Assembly (NCBI GenBank): GCA_905331475.1
Contig: CAJNYU010000039.1
Span: 48,076-112,075 of the forward strand
DNA from: Rotaria socialis
Lineage: Eukaryota > Rotifera > Eurotatoria > Philodinida > Philodinidae
Direction of reading: 5' to 3'
DNA length: 64,000 nucleotides
The stretch's first letter is position 1; each line of letters starts with the position of its first letter. A model generated the notes under the pieces. The model did not search any database. It saw only the letters and a list, made by a program, of their open reading frames with translations, and was not told the DNA's origin. Positions 36,088 through 47,677 of the stretch are shown here, piece after piece. The position numbers and the translations under genes were made by a program.

Positions 36088-36383
36088 CCCAGGTCGAACA
36101 GTCCAGCCTGGAAACGGCCGGTTCCGGTTAGTTCCGTTGATTTTGTGGAAGCAGTATCCCGGCTTGAAAGTTTTCAGATTTTTTCCGGTGATTACCAATC
36201 AACTCCTACCGGAAAGCATCAGAACTTGGCAGAAATCCGCCGGAAAAGTTTGCCGTATATTCGACTGGAATACTGCTTCCATGTTCCAGCAATTTCCCGT
36301 GTTTTCTTGCAGGATATGGTGACTTTCCCGCATATTTCCTGGAGTATCCTACGGGATCTGGTGGCCGGAATGTTCGACCTGGG
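36088..36383. mobile_element. CCCAGGTCGA element, CCGG-rich 296-bp copy (best preserved)
   Basis: Begins CCCAGGTCGA and ends TCGACCTGGG, flanked by AT on both sides (36086-36087, 36384-36385). It has the same length as the copy at 6764-7059 and aligns with it throughout (CGGCCGGTTCC near the left end, GTGGCCGGAA near the right). Open frames crossing it read element sequence only. Confidence 0.85.
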
Positions 36384-37930
36384 ATCTACAACTAGTTTTC
36401 GAATACATCTTCTTTATACTGTAGACATAAAAAGAAATAATATGAATCACATGATAAACATCCTCAATATATAAAACGATCTGTATGATTTTAGCTTACC
36501 TATGACAGTATGATTTCCGCTGATGAAGAAAAAGAATTTCTTATTATGCAGTCAACGTTTTTCTTCTACTATTACTTGATCTTGATAGCCTGCGTTTAAA
36601 AAAAAGTCATGCCAGGCAACATTATTTGACATCTTAACAAAACAACTATTTATTTAAACGAATTATAATGGCTTATTTTAACCTTTTCTTTCTAGCTGAG
36701 TAAGGTATTCTTTCTTTCTCAACGAAAGTAATCGTTGACGTAGTTATATGCATAGTTAAAAAAAAAGGCATCACGTGCTCGTCTCGTTCACACTAATAGG
36801 ATAAAAAAGATGGAGAACAAAATTCTCTACTATTCACTTTTATTTCATTTATATGAATTATCATTTTATCCTGCCATATATGCTCAAGATTTGATTAAAT
36901 GTATGAATGAAAAATACTACACAACGAAAACATTCTCTTCTTACTTTTTGCGTTGCTAAACAAACAGCATGTGGTAGAAGAAAAAGAATTTCGATGCATA
37001 GAAGAATCACAAATTTAGAATATGTGTGTTGAAGTGCTATGCCAAGAATAACTTCGTGCAAACGTATACCATGAATATCAAACTTACATTCCAACACGTT
37101 TAATCCATAAAATATCTTTATTCCTCATTTTAAAAGGCTAGCTTGAAACTGTCAGGATGTTATTGTAATCCAGTAAAATCGCCTGATGAATATATTTTAA
37201 TAGTAAAAATAAAATCTAACGAGCGACAATCAATCTAACAAAAATTACGATGAAAATATGTTATGTAGTTATGCGAAAGATATGCGGCAAAGTTAAAATG
37301 ATGAATTCGAACACAGACAATAATGTTAAAGAACATTTCAAAACCCAATGATGATAGTGGTTGATTAATTATATGTATTTCCGTTTTAATCGGCGTTCGC
37401 CGGTAAAATATGATGTTTCCGATTAAAATGAATCCACCAGCAACAATATGACATTTTGACTGTTCGATGACGAATCGGGACTAACTTGAATAAAATCGGT
37501 AAAATCAAATTGAATGTGTTTTATATTATGTGAATAAACGACAGATGTTAGTAACTTTGACATAGACGAGAACAGACAAAAAAACGGAGCTAATACTAAA
37601 CACCGTTAAAAAGATTTCATAAATACTTAAGTGTTAAAGACATGATTTAGATCATGCTGTTCGGAAATGTTTCTTAATCTTCTTACAGTTCATGAGAAAT
37701 GAAAATCGTGACAAGAAAAACATGTTTTTGCTCTGCTTATCAGATTTTATAACGGATAAGGATTATGAATGTTTCTGGCAAAAATCTCTGATTTCGTTTA
37801 AAAATCAAAATTGAACAGAACACGAAAATTTTTGCATTGATTATATACATGTACATGAGATCTGTCATGAATAATTAATCATGACTCTGTTATTTTATCA
37901 TCCAACTCGATTCTAATAGGGGATTAGACA
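36384..37930. other. intergenic before second tRNA
   Basis: AT-rich sequence without recognisable exons. The last 20 bases before the tRNA resemble the upstream flank of copy 1 (GGATTA-ACA immediately before both). Confidence 0.35.
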
Positions 37931-38010
37931 GGCAGCGTGGCCGAGCGGTCTAAGGCGCCGGTTTAAGGCACCGGTCCGAAAGGGCGTGAGTTCGAATCTC
38001 ACCGCTGTCA
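37931..38010 (+). tRNA. tRNA-Leu (anticodon AAG), copy 2
   Basis: Identical over all 80 bases to the copy at 19033-19112, with the same acceptor stem, AAG anticodon loop, variable arm and promoter boxes. The flanks are only loosely similar, so the gene body is conserved by selection, recent conversion, or both. Confidence 0.97.
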
Positions 38011-38013
38011 CTG

Positions 38014-38020
38014 TTTTTTT
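38014..38020 (+). terminator. pol III terminator of tRNA-Leu copy 2
   Basis: Seven T residues starting four bases after the tRNA end. Confidence 0.85.
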
Positions 38021-38662
38021 CCATATCTGTGGATCTGCGAATTAAGAAAATCGGTATTTGACTATATTTGGAAAGGTTTTTGTTTATTTTCTCAATTGTC
38101 ATTACATTTAATGCTACTATGAATTTATTCAAAGGTAAAAAGAGTAAGACAAAAATTCAAAGCTGTTAGTATTTCAAGCTAAGCCACAGTTGTTGTTCCG
38201 TATAGCCAGATAAATAATTGTTCTTGGATTAAGATAGAGTTTGTAGTGCTTTACTAATTTTTACAACTCTATCGAATAATGTATAAATCGACAATTAAAT
38301 TGGCATGTCAAGTTCGGGTTGACAGTTCTTGCATTTCTATTCGATAGAAACAAAGTTCTATTGGTAGGGTAGAATATTTTGAAATCAATGAAAGCACCGT
38401 TCAAATACATGTGCTTGCTAGAGTTACTTTATAGAAACATCAGCATTGGCCCGATAATATCTCAGACAAAACTGAGATCGGCCATTAGTTCCCCCATTGG
38501 GTAAAAGTCAATGTGAATTATTTTCAAAAACTGAATCATTCAGGAAATTGTTGGGGAATTGAGGAAGAATTCCCAATTCTAAGTCTCTGAACACTTCTTG
38601 CTTTCTATTTTGAGCACCAGAAAATCAGAGTAGAGAATGTGTTAGATAAAAAATAATATGTA
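38021..38662. other. intergenic, no gene recognised
   Basis: AT-rich spacer between the tRNA and the mariner-type MITE. Nothing was recognised. Confidence 0.35.
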
Positions 38663-39059
38663 TCAGAACTCCGCGTGGGACGTCGCATGAGACGGGATGG
38701 GACGAGCACTTTTAGAAAATTTTAAGCAGACAAGAAAGAATCAAAATCTCTTTCGAGATGATTCTATGATATGTATACTATCTCTATCCATTAAAATTAA
38801 GATCGTTGTCTTAGGTGACTTTAAAACTTGTATTCGTTTTCATAAAATATTTTTGCTAAATTGAACAACATATACTGAAAATGTTTTAAAATATGAGAAT
38901 AAAACTTGAAAGCGGTCACTGACGTCAATAAATATAATTTTAATGGATAAAGATAGTAAGCATATAATAGAATCACCTCGAAAGAGACTTCAATTCTTTC
39001 TTGTCTGCTTAAAACTTTCTAAAAATGCTCGTCCCATCCCGTCCCACGCGTAGCTCTGA
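38663..39059. mobile_element. TA-flanked foldback MITE (Tc1/mariner type), 397 bp
   Basis: Left end TCAGAACTCCGCGTGGGACG; right end, reverse-complemented, TCAGAGCTACGCGTGGGACG. TA lies on both sides (38661-38662, 39060-39061). Arms of about 130 bp pair almost throughout and share GTTTTAAGCAGACAAGAAAG-like and ATCCATTAAAATT stretches. The left arm has an extra 13-15 bp near GTCGCATGAGACG. There is no ORF. The unrelated termini make this a different family from the element at 1215. Confidence 0.8.
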
Positions 39060-39393
39060 TATATATGCGACTTTCTACATCAATGCGCTTTCATTTTCTT
39101 TTCTTTCCACATGCTTTCTATCAGATTATAGATTATGTTAAGTAAAAATAACCTTTTAGATCATTGATAAATTATGTGCATCTAAACTAAGTAGTCAATT
39201 AGGGCAGAAATATACTTAAATGCAAGAGTGAATAGCCATTCTTACAAAATGCGTAGTAATTATTGCAATAAAAATATATACTAAGTACTACTGTGATATT
39301 AACCTAAGTTTGGGACCATTTTTTGTACAAACAAAACTCTAAAATTGATCAGTTCACACAAGCTGAAATATAATATGTCAGTTTAGAGGGAAA
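39060..39393. other. spacer between two elements
   Basis: AT-rich sequence with no recognised feature. Confidence 0.35.
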
Positions 39394-40184
39394 GCGAAAA
39401 TTGGTCGAACGAAAATTGATCGCGGTTAATTAACATGTTTAAAGTTAGGGAGTCGAGCAATAGCATTATCGGATAGATTGACCAAACAATTATCAAATAG
39501 CAGTTTGTGTTGCTTCGTTGCAGTTCATTGCGCGATCCCGAACTTTTTCTTCGAATAATCTGATTTCAGTTGAAACGGCACTACCATTATGATTATGACT
39601 ATCATTTTCATGTAGTAATATTGTGTTAATATTATTAGTATGAACGCGACCTTTGCATTTGAGCTTTCGAGCATCTTCACATTTCCAATACGTTTTATCA
39701 TTTGTTGTTTTGTCAATAGTATAACTGAATCCTTTAGAAAGTAAGAGAGGTTTGTTCTTTTGCGTTGTACTTAAGGTGAATGTTGACATTGCGATATGAT
39801 TGTTTAGATTTGATTTGTATTACTGCTTTTTATAGAACTTATTCACGAATTTCGAACATAATCCAATTAGGATTATATGAAATATAGATTACTGTGTTAA
39901 AGCATAATTAAAACTAAAAAGTACAGTCATGTGAGTTAATCTTTAGCCTATTACGATTCCCATATATGTGTAAAATATATGCCTTTTTGTTTCAAAATTG
40001 CTATCATTTTCCGAACATCTTTTATCATTTTTTATTTTATTAATATCAGTTCATGATTTAATAAAGAAATTGTTTTCTTTTAACTAAACTCGACTAATAT
40101 TGTTGTCGATCAATTTTCGTATCTATCAATATTCACATCGACCAATTTTCGTATCGACCAATTAACCGCGATCAATTTTCGTAG
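39394..40184. mobile_element. inverted-repeat element carrying a FLYWCH frame (MULE-like)
   Basis: AAAATTGATCGCGGTTAATT occurs near the left end (39412-39431) and in reverse complement near the right end (40160-40179). Around both lie iterated CGAAAATTGGTCG words, two on the left and four on the right, forming subterminal repeats. Between them is a minus-strand FLYWCH-type zinc finger frame. FLYWCH domains commonly travel with Mutator-like transposases, so this is probably a deletion derivative of such an element. A target duplication was not found, so the exact ends are uncertain. Confidence 0.6.
39493..39789 (-). CDS. FLYWCH-type zinc finger protein, short, within the element
   Basis: 98 residues. 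The FLYWCH signature runs from about 20 to 68: GFSYTIDKTTNDKTYWKCED, then KLKCKGRVHTNN and a final HNHNGS, supplying the Cys-Cys-His-His ligands after a YWKC core. The family binds DNA or protein and often forms the N-terminal part of Mutator-like transposases in invertebrates. Here the frame stops soon after the finger (NEATQTAI), so no catalytic domain follows. The start ATG at 39789 gives a natural N-terminus. It may be expressed as a lone zinc finger or be a relic; the sequence cannot decide. Confidence 0.6.
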   Translation of the reverse strand: MSTFTLSTTQKNKPLLLSKGFSYTIDKTTNDKTYWKCEDARKLKCKGRVHTNNINTILLHENDSHNHNGSAVSTEIRLFEEKVRDRAMNCNEATQTAI

Positions 40185-41100
40185 ACCCGTAAGAATGTCT
40201 ATAACTTTTAATGAATATACATATATTGTTTTAATGCTTAGAAGAACAGTTGTATCATTGAAAATCATAAGATTTACCCCTGAAAAAAAATCAATATAGA
40301 AGTAAAATTTCTTAACCGTTTTATCATAGTGATTTTCTTTTTTTATTTATTTTTCTCTGTCAATAGAGCTATCATCTAACGCCATCTATTTCTTTCTGTG
40401 CTCGCTCCAACACAGTTGACAAACCAATTACTTTCTATTTTCGTCAAATTAAGTTGTTTATAAACTCACCGGTAGTCAAAAATCATCAAACTGAGTAATA
40501 CCAAGATCAAATGTACGGAATAGCAATTGCATATATATATAACAATTGCTGTTTTTAAGGTACATTCTTGCAACAACCTGTTAAGAAACCAACAAATTAT
40601 GCTATATATTTATAAACATTTACCTTTGAATGATGCCATTGACATATGACTAGGAAGCCTTAAATGCGTTGTGCGCAATACTGCATATACGGTTATATTC
40701 ACATGATAGGCGAAATGCAGTTGCTCATATTGTGTTCAATTTCAGCTAAGTAGAACCTTATCTTTCTTCTCAATTATTCTTTTAGTCCATTATTTTATTG
40801 TTAAATTGTAAAAAAAAATTGATATTCGGATAGTTTTTTCTTTTAGGCGTAGGTCAATAGAACGCTAAATTTCGAACTTTCTATTTAAAGGGCTATTAAT
40901 AGTTTCTAGTGTAATTTTTTCGAATGGAATTTAGTTTCTACCTTGAAAAGGATTTATTTTTGTTTGTTTTCGTACACGAATGCAGGTTAGTAATATTGAA
41001 AAAGTTTGTACAAAAAATTCTCAACATCATTGTTTCATTACCGAGATGTATTTCTATTTGAATGGTGTCTTACCGTTTAAGATTATTTTTATTTTCTAAA
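40185..41100. other. upstream region of nuclear receptor gene
   Basis: AT-rich sequence ahead of the receptor's first coding exon. No additional exon was recognised. An in-frame ATG at 41062 lies 13 codons above the chosen start. Confidence 0.35.
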
Positions 41101-42876
41101 ATGAATTTTGATAATCAATCGTCAAAGAAACCTGAACCTCTCCATAAAATGAATAATCTCGCATCAGTATCATTATGTCATGTCTGTGGTATAGAAAATG
41201 CGCAAGTGCACTATGGTGCGATGTGTTGTGTTTCATGTAAAATGTTTTTCCGCAGAAATGCTCAACTAAATTTAGTGAGTGAATACTATGAATTAGACTG
41301 TGTTGCACTGAAAAATGGTGTTCTTTGTTTTTGAATATTTAGAGTAATAGAAAGTGTGTAACAAATGGTAAATGTAATATAACAATTAAAAGTCGAAAAA
41401 CATGTCGATATTGTCGTTTGAAAAAATGTTTCACAATTGGAATGCAACGAGAATTACTACGTGCCTCACATAATAGACAAGGTACACGTTGTAAGTTAAC
41501 TCGGAAAGAAAATGCTGTTCGTTTGACTAGTACTGTGCATCCTCTTGATTTACTTCAAAATGATCGATCATTATTGAAAAATGAACAATGGACTTGTTTA
41601 TCTAATGTGATTCATTTATTCGACGAAAAGTTCCCCGTGCCTCAAATGCGTAATTTATTAGGTGCTCAATCCATATTTCCAATGAAAATACGTATGAAAA
41701 TGGCGCCAACAAATATGTTAACGCTTCTCAATGCGATGTATCAAGGTGTCTATCCTTTTGCCACAAGCATAACACATTTTACAACTCTGCCATTAAACGA
41801 TCGATCTATGCTGATCGAAAGAAATATGAGAAATATCGGTGGCTATAGTGGTATAGTTTTAAGTAGAGATGCAGATGTTCATTCAAGTCCAATATTTAAG
41901 ATTGGTTTTCCAGAAATTTATGGTTCACAAGTAATGGATGATGCAATTAAAATTTATAAAAATACAGACCAAGATAGTACATTGGTTAAACTGTTAATTC
42001 CTGCTCTCATATTCTCGACGGGCTCTGATCTTCTTCTTCCAATAAATGAAAGTAGTAAGTAATCTCTCCGTCGTTTATTGATTTCATAGATTTCTTTCAT
42101 ATCGTTAAATATTTGTCAGCTAGAGCGTTTTGGATTCGAAAATTTCAGATTCAGTCAATTGATTTTGAATGCGAGATTATCATTTTCTCTTCACTGAGTC
42201 GAGATTTCGATGAATGCATGAGACCGAACAAAATATTCCCATCAACTCTTTGTGTACCTTCATAACATGGAAGAAATACAATTGTTTTGTAAAATCAAAA
42301 GAATATTAGTAGTGCAAGAAACAACTAAAATTGTAAATTTTTCGGTAAAGATAGTCAAGAGTAATTTTAAATTGCGGATCAATGAGTTCCTAGTTTGTAT
42401 TAATATTTAGGCTCTTCAAACGCTGTAAAGAGTTCTTTCCAATGTCAGATTATGGATTACGTGCTTTCAAAAACTAGACTAGCATAATTAAAATTAAGAC
42501 ATAATATATTACACAGATGAAATCGATTTTTATTAAATTTAATTATTATACAATAAGATTCGAGTTTATAACAATATATATATATATATATTTAGAATGT
42601 GATCATTTCGAAAATTCGTGCCATTTACTTTCGAATGCAAAACAAATATTAGAAATGCAAAATTTCTATGTTGAAATCTTGTTCAAATATATGGTTTTCC
42701 GATACGGTTTTAAAGAAGCAGCGATAAGATATGCGGCACTTATTAAAACGTCGCTTGATCAAAGTATGTGCTCACTAAACGGTAGAGAAGTTCGAAAACA
42801 TAAGCAGTTAATGGACACAATTGTCGAACAAACTGAACATTCGATGGCGTCACAGAACGAAACAGTTCTTTACTGA
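41101..42876 (+). CDS. nuclear hormone receptor, divergent orphan type, three exons
   Basis: Exons 41101-41274, 41343-42054 and 42596-42876 (introns 68 and 541 bp, GT-AG, phases 0 and 1) give about 388 residues. The first C4 zinc finger is CHVCGIENAQVHYGAMCCVSC, split here as CHVC and CVSC, followed by KMFFRRNAQ. The second is CVTNGKC plus CRYCRLKKC with family spacing (C-x5-C-x9-C-x2-C), leading into the FTIGMQRE-type extension. The P-box is CVSCK instead of the usual CEGCK, so DNA target choice is likely unusual. From about 120 onward a helical ligand-binding-like domain follows, weakly conserved. The role is a nuclear transcription factor; ligand and targets are unknown. The start is taken at 41101; an in-frame ATG at 41062 would add 13 residues. 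Confidence 0.85.
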
Positions 42877-45800
42877 AAAAAGTTATATAATTTTGACAGA
42901 TATTTTTAGGTTAGCGGTGATATATTTTTATGTTGCTTTATTTTGTCAGCGATTTTGGTTGAATAATATCGGTATTATCTAAATAATTTTATTGCATATA
43001 AAAAAAACGGCTTTTTATTGAATCTCAATTATAATAAATAATCACATAACGCTAATAAATTTTATTTGTCTATAAAGTTCTCTTATATATTGACTTTGTT
43101 TTTGTCAAAGTTACAAAGCAGATCTTGGTTATTAGCTCAACATTGTTGTTTTATAATCATACAGGATATTCGTCCGAACGTAAATTCACTAGGACAGTTT
43201 GGCTATTAAGCATAACAGATAAGCTGTTTATTTGTGTATTAATCCTGATATTATATTTGAATAGCATCAAATAGTTCATGAGATTTTAACATTTGAAAAT
43301 ATTTCAAAAAGTGTAAGTGAAAATTCATTTACAAATGATGATGAACCATAGGGCAAAGTAAGTGAATGCATAGATTATGGCAATTGAAAACAAGAACAAC
43401 ATGTTTTTTCCTGCCGTCATCAGCAACAAGTAAATAAACTCCTGGAGATATTATTAATTTAAATTAGACGTAGAAAGTTTGAACAAATTACTATAAAATT
43501 GAAGCAATCTGCCAAATGTCGACTAATTTTTAATTGATTATTGAGTTTGACGGCTAATGGTGTACTCATTTAAGACGCTACTCGTGATTTCGCCAATTAA
43601 TAAAATTGAAATAAGGATTATCGCATACTTATTTTCTTCTCTAGTCTCTTACATACACGCTACATTTTTTTAAATTCGACCTACTTATTTATTCAATCAT
43701 CTTTCATTTCGCTGTACATGAATAAATTAACGTATTTGATTTTCTTTTTTTTTGGCAAACAGTATCATAAGAAGAAAAATCTGTGCTGACGTGCAAGTGG
43801 GAAATTAAAGAGATGAAATGGTCAGCATATTAAACATAAGTAGTAGAAAGAACCTCTATCTCTAGAAAAATTAACTTTATCAATAGAAAGTACACTTACA
43901 GAACGAAAGAAGCTCAAAAAAAGAAAAATAAATTGTATGACTGATTTGATAAAATATACTCAACCTTCGTTTGCCTACATGTTGTTTTTTTCTTACTATT
44001 GCATCGATCAATATTGCGTTACTGCTGATGATTGTTTAAATTTACCCATAATTTTCTTTTAATATCTCTTCATTAAAATGTCTTGGTTTCATGTTGAAAA
44101 GCTTGTACGATTTACATAGTTTTCAATACGTCAAATTTTTATACATGAAGAAAGATGAATAAACAGTGGCATATAGCATTCTTGTTGAGAAAAGTGTGAT
44201 TAGGATTGAGGAATATTTTTCAAGAGAAAAATCTTTCTAAGTAGGATAGTCAGTTGTAGAATCCACCGTTTAGAAGATACCGAGATTCTTCTTTTTATTT
44301 TTGTAAACATACAGAGAATAAAAAACAATATTTCTTCTGTTGACAGAACATGCAGCTTGAGAAATGCATGACATAAGAAGTGGAGCATATGCAGAACATC
44401 ACTTGAATTGACAGAACAGAAAGAGATTCATGCTGTGCGCATTTCTATTCATTCACAGAGGTTTCTAGTGTCTCACATTCTAAATTAATTGTGTTCACTA
44501 TTATATTGTAAAATCTTTTTAGGAGATTGTTATATTAATAATTGACTGTTTGATTTATCCACTCCACAATTACTTAATAGGCTCATTTATTAGCATTTAA
44601 TTTACTCGCCGAAAAATATTTCGTACTAAGAAAAAAAACATCATTTTATTCTTCACCTTGATAATATCATGTTTCAAATTTCATTACTTCTTACGTAGAT
44701 TTCAAACCAGTTATCATTTTCAACGTTTAAATTAATCCCGATATTATAGAAAATATTTCGTTATATAATTAAAAAATAAATACTGATCGAATAAGTATCT
44801 TATTCATGAATATGTAAGAAAAACACTTTTTAATGCTTAGATTTCATCAAATAATGTCTTAGTGGTTTTAATAATGTTTATGATTATTTTAATTTTAAAT
44901 TATCGTATTGAATGCTCATGATTAACTTTTTTCCATGTTTTCACTGTGCAAAAGACGTGTATTGGCTAACATAGAACGAACACGTACAGGATACAATATT
45001 AGTATCGGATATGTATGAGGACTCAAACTAATATTTGTAGTACCTTTGTTTTTCTTAGTTTACAGACATGATACTCTTCAATGAAAAATAGTCACGATTC
45101 TAATGAGAATAGACAGGATTGCTGCAAAAGAAAGCATACTCTAAAGTTCATCGAAATATTATGCTGATAGCTATTATCATGAAATAGTATTCTTGTTTTT
45201 GGTTTTATTTCGTCTGTAATAAATTTATTGGCCAAAAGGATGAACAAGAAACTTGATTGCATGAATTAATGATAATGCCTTTTAAAATTTGAAAAAAGAA
45301 GCATTTTAAATAATTGGTCTCGTTTCAAGCGTTTCTTTGTGTCGATTTTTTGGCTAAACAAAACAACAATTTGAGAATTTCAATTAAATAATACACATTT
45401 CTGCTGCTTCTACAATTGAATAAATCTGCTCAAGTGCTGAGTGTAACTGAAAAATATTGTATTTCATAACAACGTTGTTGGTTGGGTAATTCGAGGTTGT
45501 CTTACAGCGACGCAATTTGTGAGAGTGATTCATTGGACAGGTATTATTGGGAATTACATAGACGAATGAATGTTTTCTATAAATGCAGACGATAAGGTTT
45601 TTTTAATCTAATCTTAATTTACTGCTAAATAGAAGAAATTCTAAAGAATTTATCGATGGCATCATATCTTGAACGGTGAAAGAACACCAACTTCATTGGA
45701 GAAAATCAGGGGTTATCAGAAACTACTGGCTCGATTTAAATCAAATTATAGCCTAGCATTCTTTATGAATTCGATGAAATGAATTTTTCATCTGAACTTT

Positions 45801-46066
45801 TTATGGCATATTAAAAACTAAATCAATAAAATTTGAGCTTATTAACAATGAAAAGATGATTATGCTGATTAGTTAGTACTACTTTATGTTTCAAGTCTAC
45901 GAGAAAATAACCCCTAGATTTTGTGATTCGTCAAAATTAGTATTCTATTTGTGTGATGTAATAGTTTTAATGCAACTTGATAATGTCTATCGAATCATGA
46001 TAGCAAAAGAAACATGAATCATTCTGAAATTCCCCAATTTGCACGCATGAACTATTCTGCCGTTAT
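42877..46066. other. long intergenic region, no gene recognised
   Basis: About 3.2 kb of AT-rich sequence. No exons, RNA genes or element ends were found on either strand; isolated short frames such as 44200-44388 have no coding character. The last 8 bases, GCCGTTAT (46059-46066), are the target duplication of the next element. Confidence 0.4.
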
Positions 46067-47071
46067 TAGGCATGGACCAAAACCAAACCTTTTGGTTTTG
46101 ATGGTTTTGGTTTTGACAATGGTTTTGGTTTTGAAGTTTCGGTTTTGACAATGGCTTTGGTTTTGAAGTTTCGGTTTTGACAATGGCTTTGGTTTTGAAG
46201 TTTCGGTTTTGACAATGGCTTTGGTTTTGACTCAAAACCAAAACTATATCAAAAATAAAACCGTCAAAAACTTTTGACAGTTTTGGTTTCAATTTTTCTC
46301 AGACATGAAAGAATAAATATCTAAACGAAAATTGTTCGTCTTTTCGCAGCGCTCCGAATGACCGGAAATTGAATGTCCGTTTTTCGGGCATGAAACGATT
46401 TTTCATGGTTCTTCTCAAAACTACCATAGATTTTCGAGACCGCGAAGCTGAGCACCATTAGGCTTGATATTCTATTGGTTGGTCAAGAATCAGCGAAAAT
46501 CCAATCCTATGCAAAATTCTCTTTTCCAGGAAACTCGATTTGGTGAACTCGACTCTGAAATTCATTTTGGAAACATCAATATTGCAATTGTTTACTGATT
46601 GAATAATAACGGTTTGGGGAAAACGCCGGTCCAATTCGAACTCTCCACATGACATTACATACAGGGAGATATTTTCTGAAAAACTCGATTTCTACTGGTT
46701 CCGGGCGGACCAATAGGGTTTCGATGAAAATGGTGCTCAGATTCGGGTTCCTCGGTCTCGAAAATCTGTGGTAGTTTTGAGAAGAACCATGAAAAATAGC
46801 TCATGCCCGAAAAACGGACATTCAATTTTCAGCCATTTTGAGCGCTGCAAAAAGACAAACAATTTTCGTTTAGACACTCATCCTTTCATGACTGAGAAAA
46901 ACCAAAACCAAAACTGTCAAAAGTTTTTGACGGCTTTAGTTTTGATATAGTTTTGGTTTTGAGTCAAAACCAAAACCTCAAAACCAAAACTATGGTCAAA
47001 ACCAAAACCATGTCAAAACAAAGACTCAAAACCAAAACTTCGAAACCAGTTTTGGTTTTGGTGCATGCCTA
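46067..47071. mobile_element. hAT-type non-autonomous foldback element, 1005 bp
   Basis: The ends are TAGGCATGGACCAAAACCAA and, reverse-complemented on the right, TAGGCATGCACCAAAACCAA. A perfect 8-bp target duplication, GCCGTTAT, lies at 46059-46066 and 47072-47079. The 8-bp duplication and TAGGC-type termini are hAT hallmarks. Subterminal regions are arrays of CCAAAAC/GTTTTGG words, including three units of about 36 bp near 46110-46210. Further in, two diverged arms of about 180 bp (about 46280-46460 and 46725-46905) are reverse complements, sharing GACATTCAATTTTC- and ACCATGAAAAA-like stretches. No transposase frame is present; short frames across it read the CAAAAC repeats. Confidence 0.85.
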
Positions 47072-47079
47072 GCCGTTAT

Positions 47080-47677
47080 CTTAAACTTCAAAATATGTCA
47101 ATCAGTTTATATCAAAATAAACTCACTTTTCAATTTTTGCAATTTGATGGCATTGCCCTAAATTTAATTATCTCAAGTTTTCATACCGGTGTTCACTACA
47201 AAACTAAACAATACATCTTATTCAAAGGTAAAACTCATTGAAATGATATTAATCAGTAAGAATTTTCCTTTAAAATAGCAATATGTTTATGAACTCAAGT
47301 TAATAATAAAGACTGCATTCTGTTTTCCCATTTTCAAATTTTGATATTTGAACTTTCTTTTCTTTTGTGCAAAATCCGGCGTCGATACCTACTTCAGCTT
47401 GAAGTCCAGCTCCTTGAAAGTAATATTTTCATGATTCTCAAAGTATGCAGGCAGAATCTTCAACTATTTTTAATTACACAATCAATTATTTCTATAATTT
47501 CCGTTTTTTATTCCTCATTAATTTTATATTTCAAATGTGCTAAAATTTGCCTGCTGGCATATTTTCCGTGCATAATCATCAACTTCAAACTATGAAATGT
47601 TTCAGTGGCTTCAATTTATTAATCAATCATATGAAATAGATCTTTCGCGAAAACAAAACATCACAATCCGAGCAATA
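47080..47677. other. intergenic downstream of receptor 1
   Basis: AT-rich sequence between the hAT-type element and the end of the first 7TM receptor. The open frame at 47341-47595 is rich in hydrophobic residues by composition only. Nothing was recognised. Confidence 0.35.

Noticed and set aside
36137-36474. Two plus-strand frames of 61 and 109 codons
   Set aside because: They cross the 296-bp element at 36088-36383 and are explained by it.
37950-38132. A 60-codon minus-strand frame
   Set aside because: It is antisense to the tRNA-Leu gene; the SGEIRTHALSDRCLKPAP tail is a well-known artefact of translated tRNA-Leu.
39601-39632. Possible CRISPR or tandem array near the FLYWCH element
   Set aside because: The iterated words are subterminal repeats of a transposon with inverted placement, not evenly spaced direct repeats with unique spacers.
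45987-46292. A 101-codon minus-strand frame with KPKLQNQNHCQNQN-type repeats
   Set aside because: It is the CAAAAC array of the hAT-type element read as protein.
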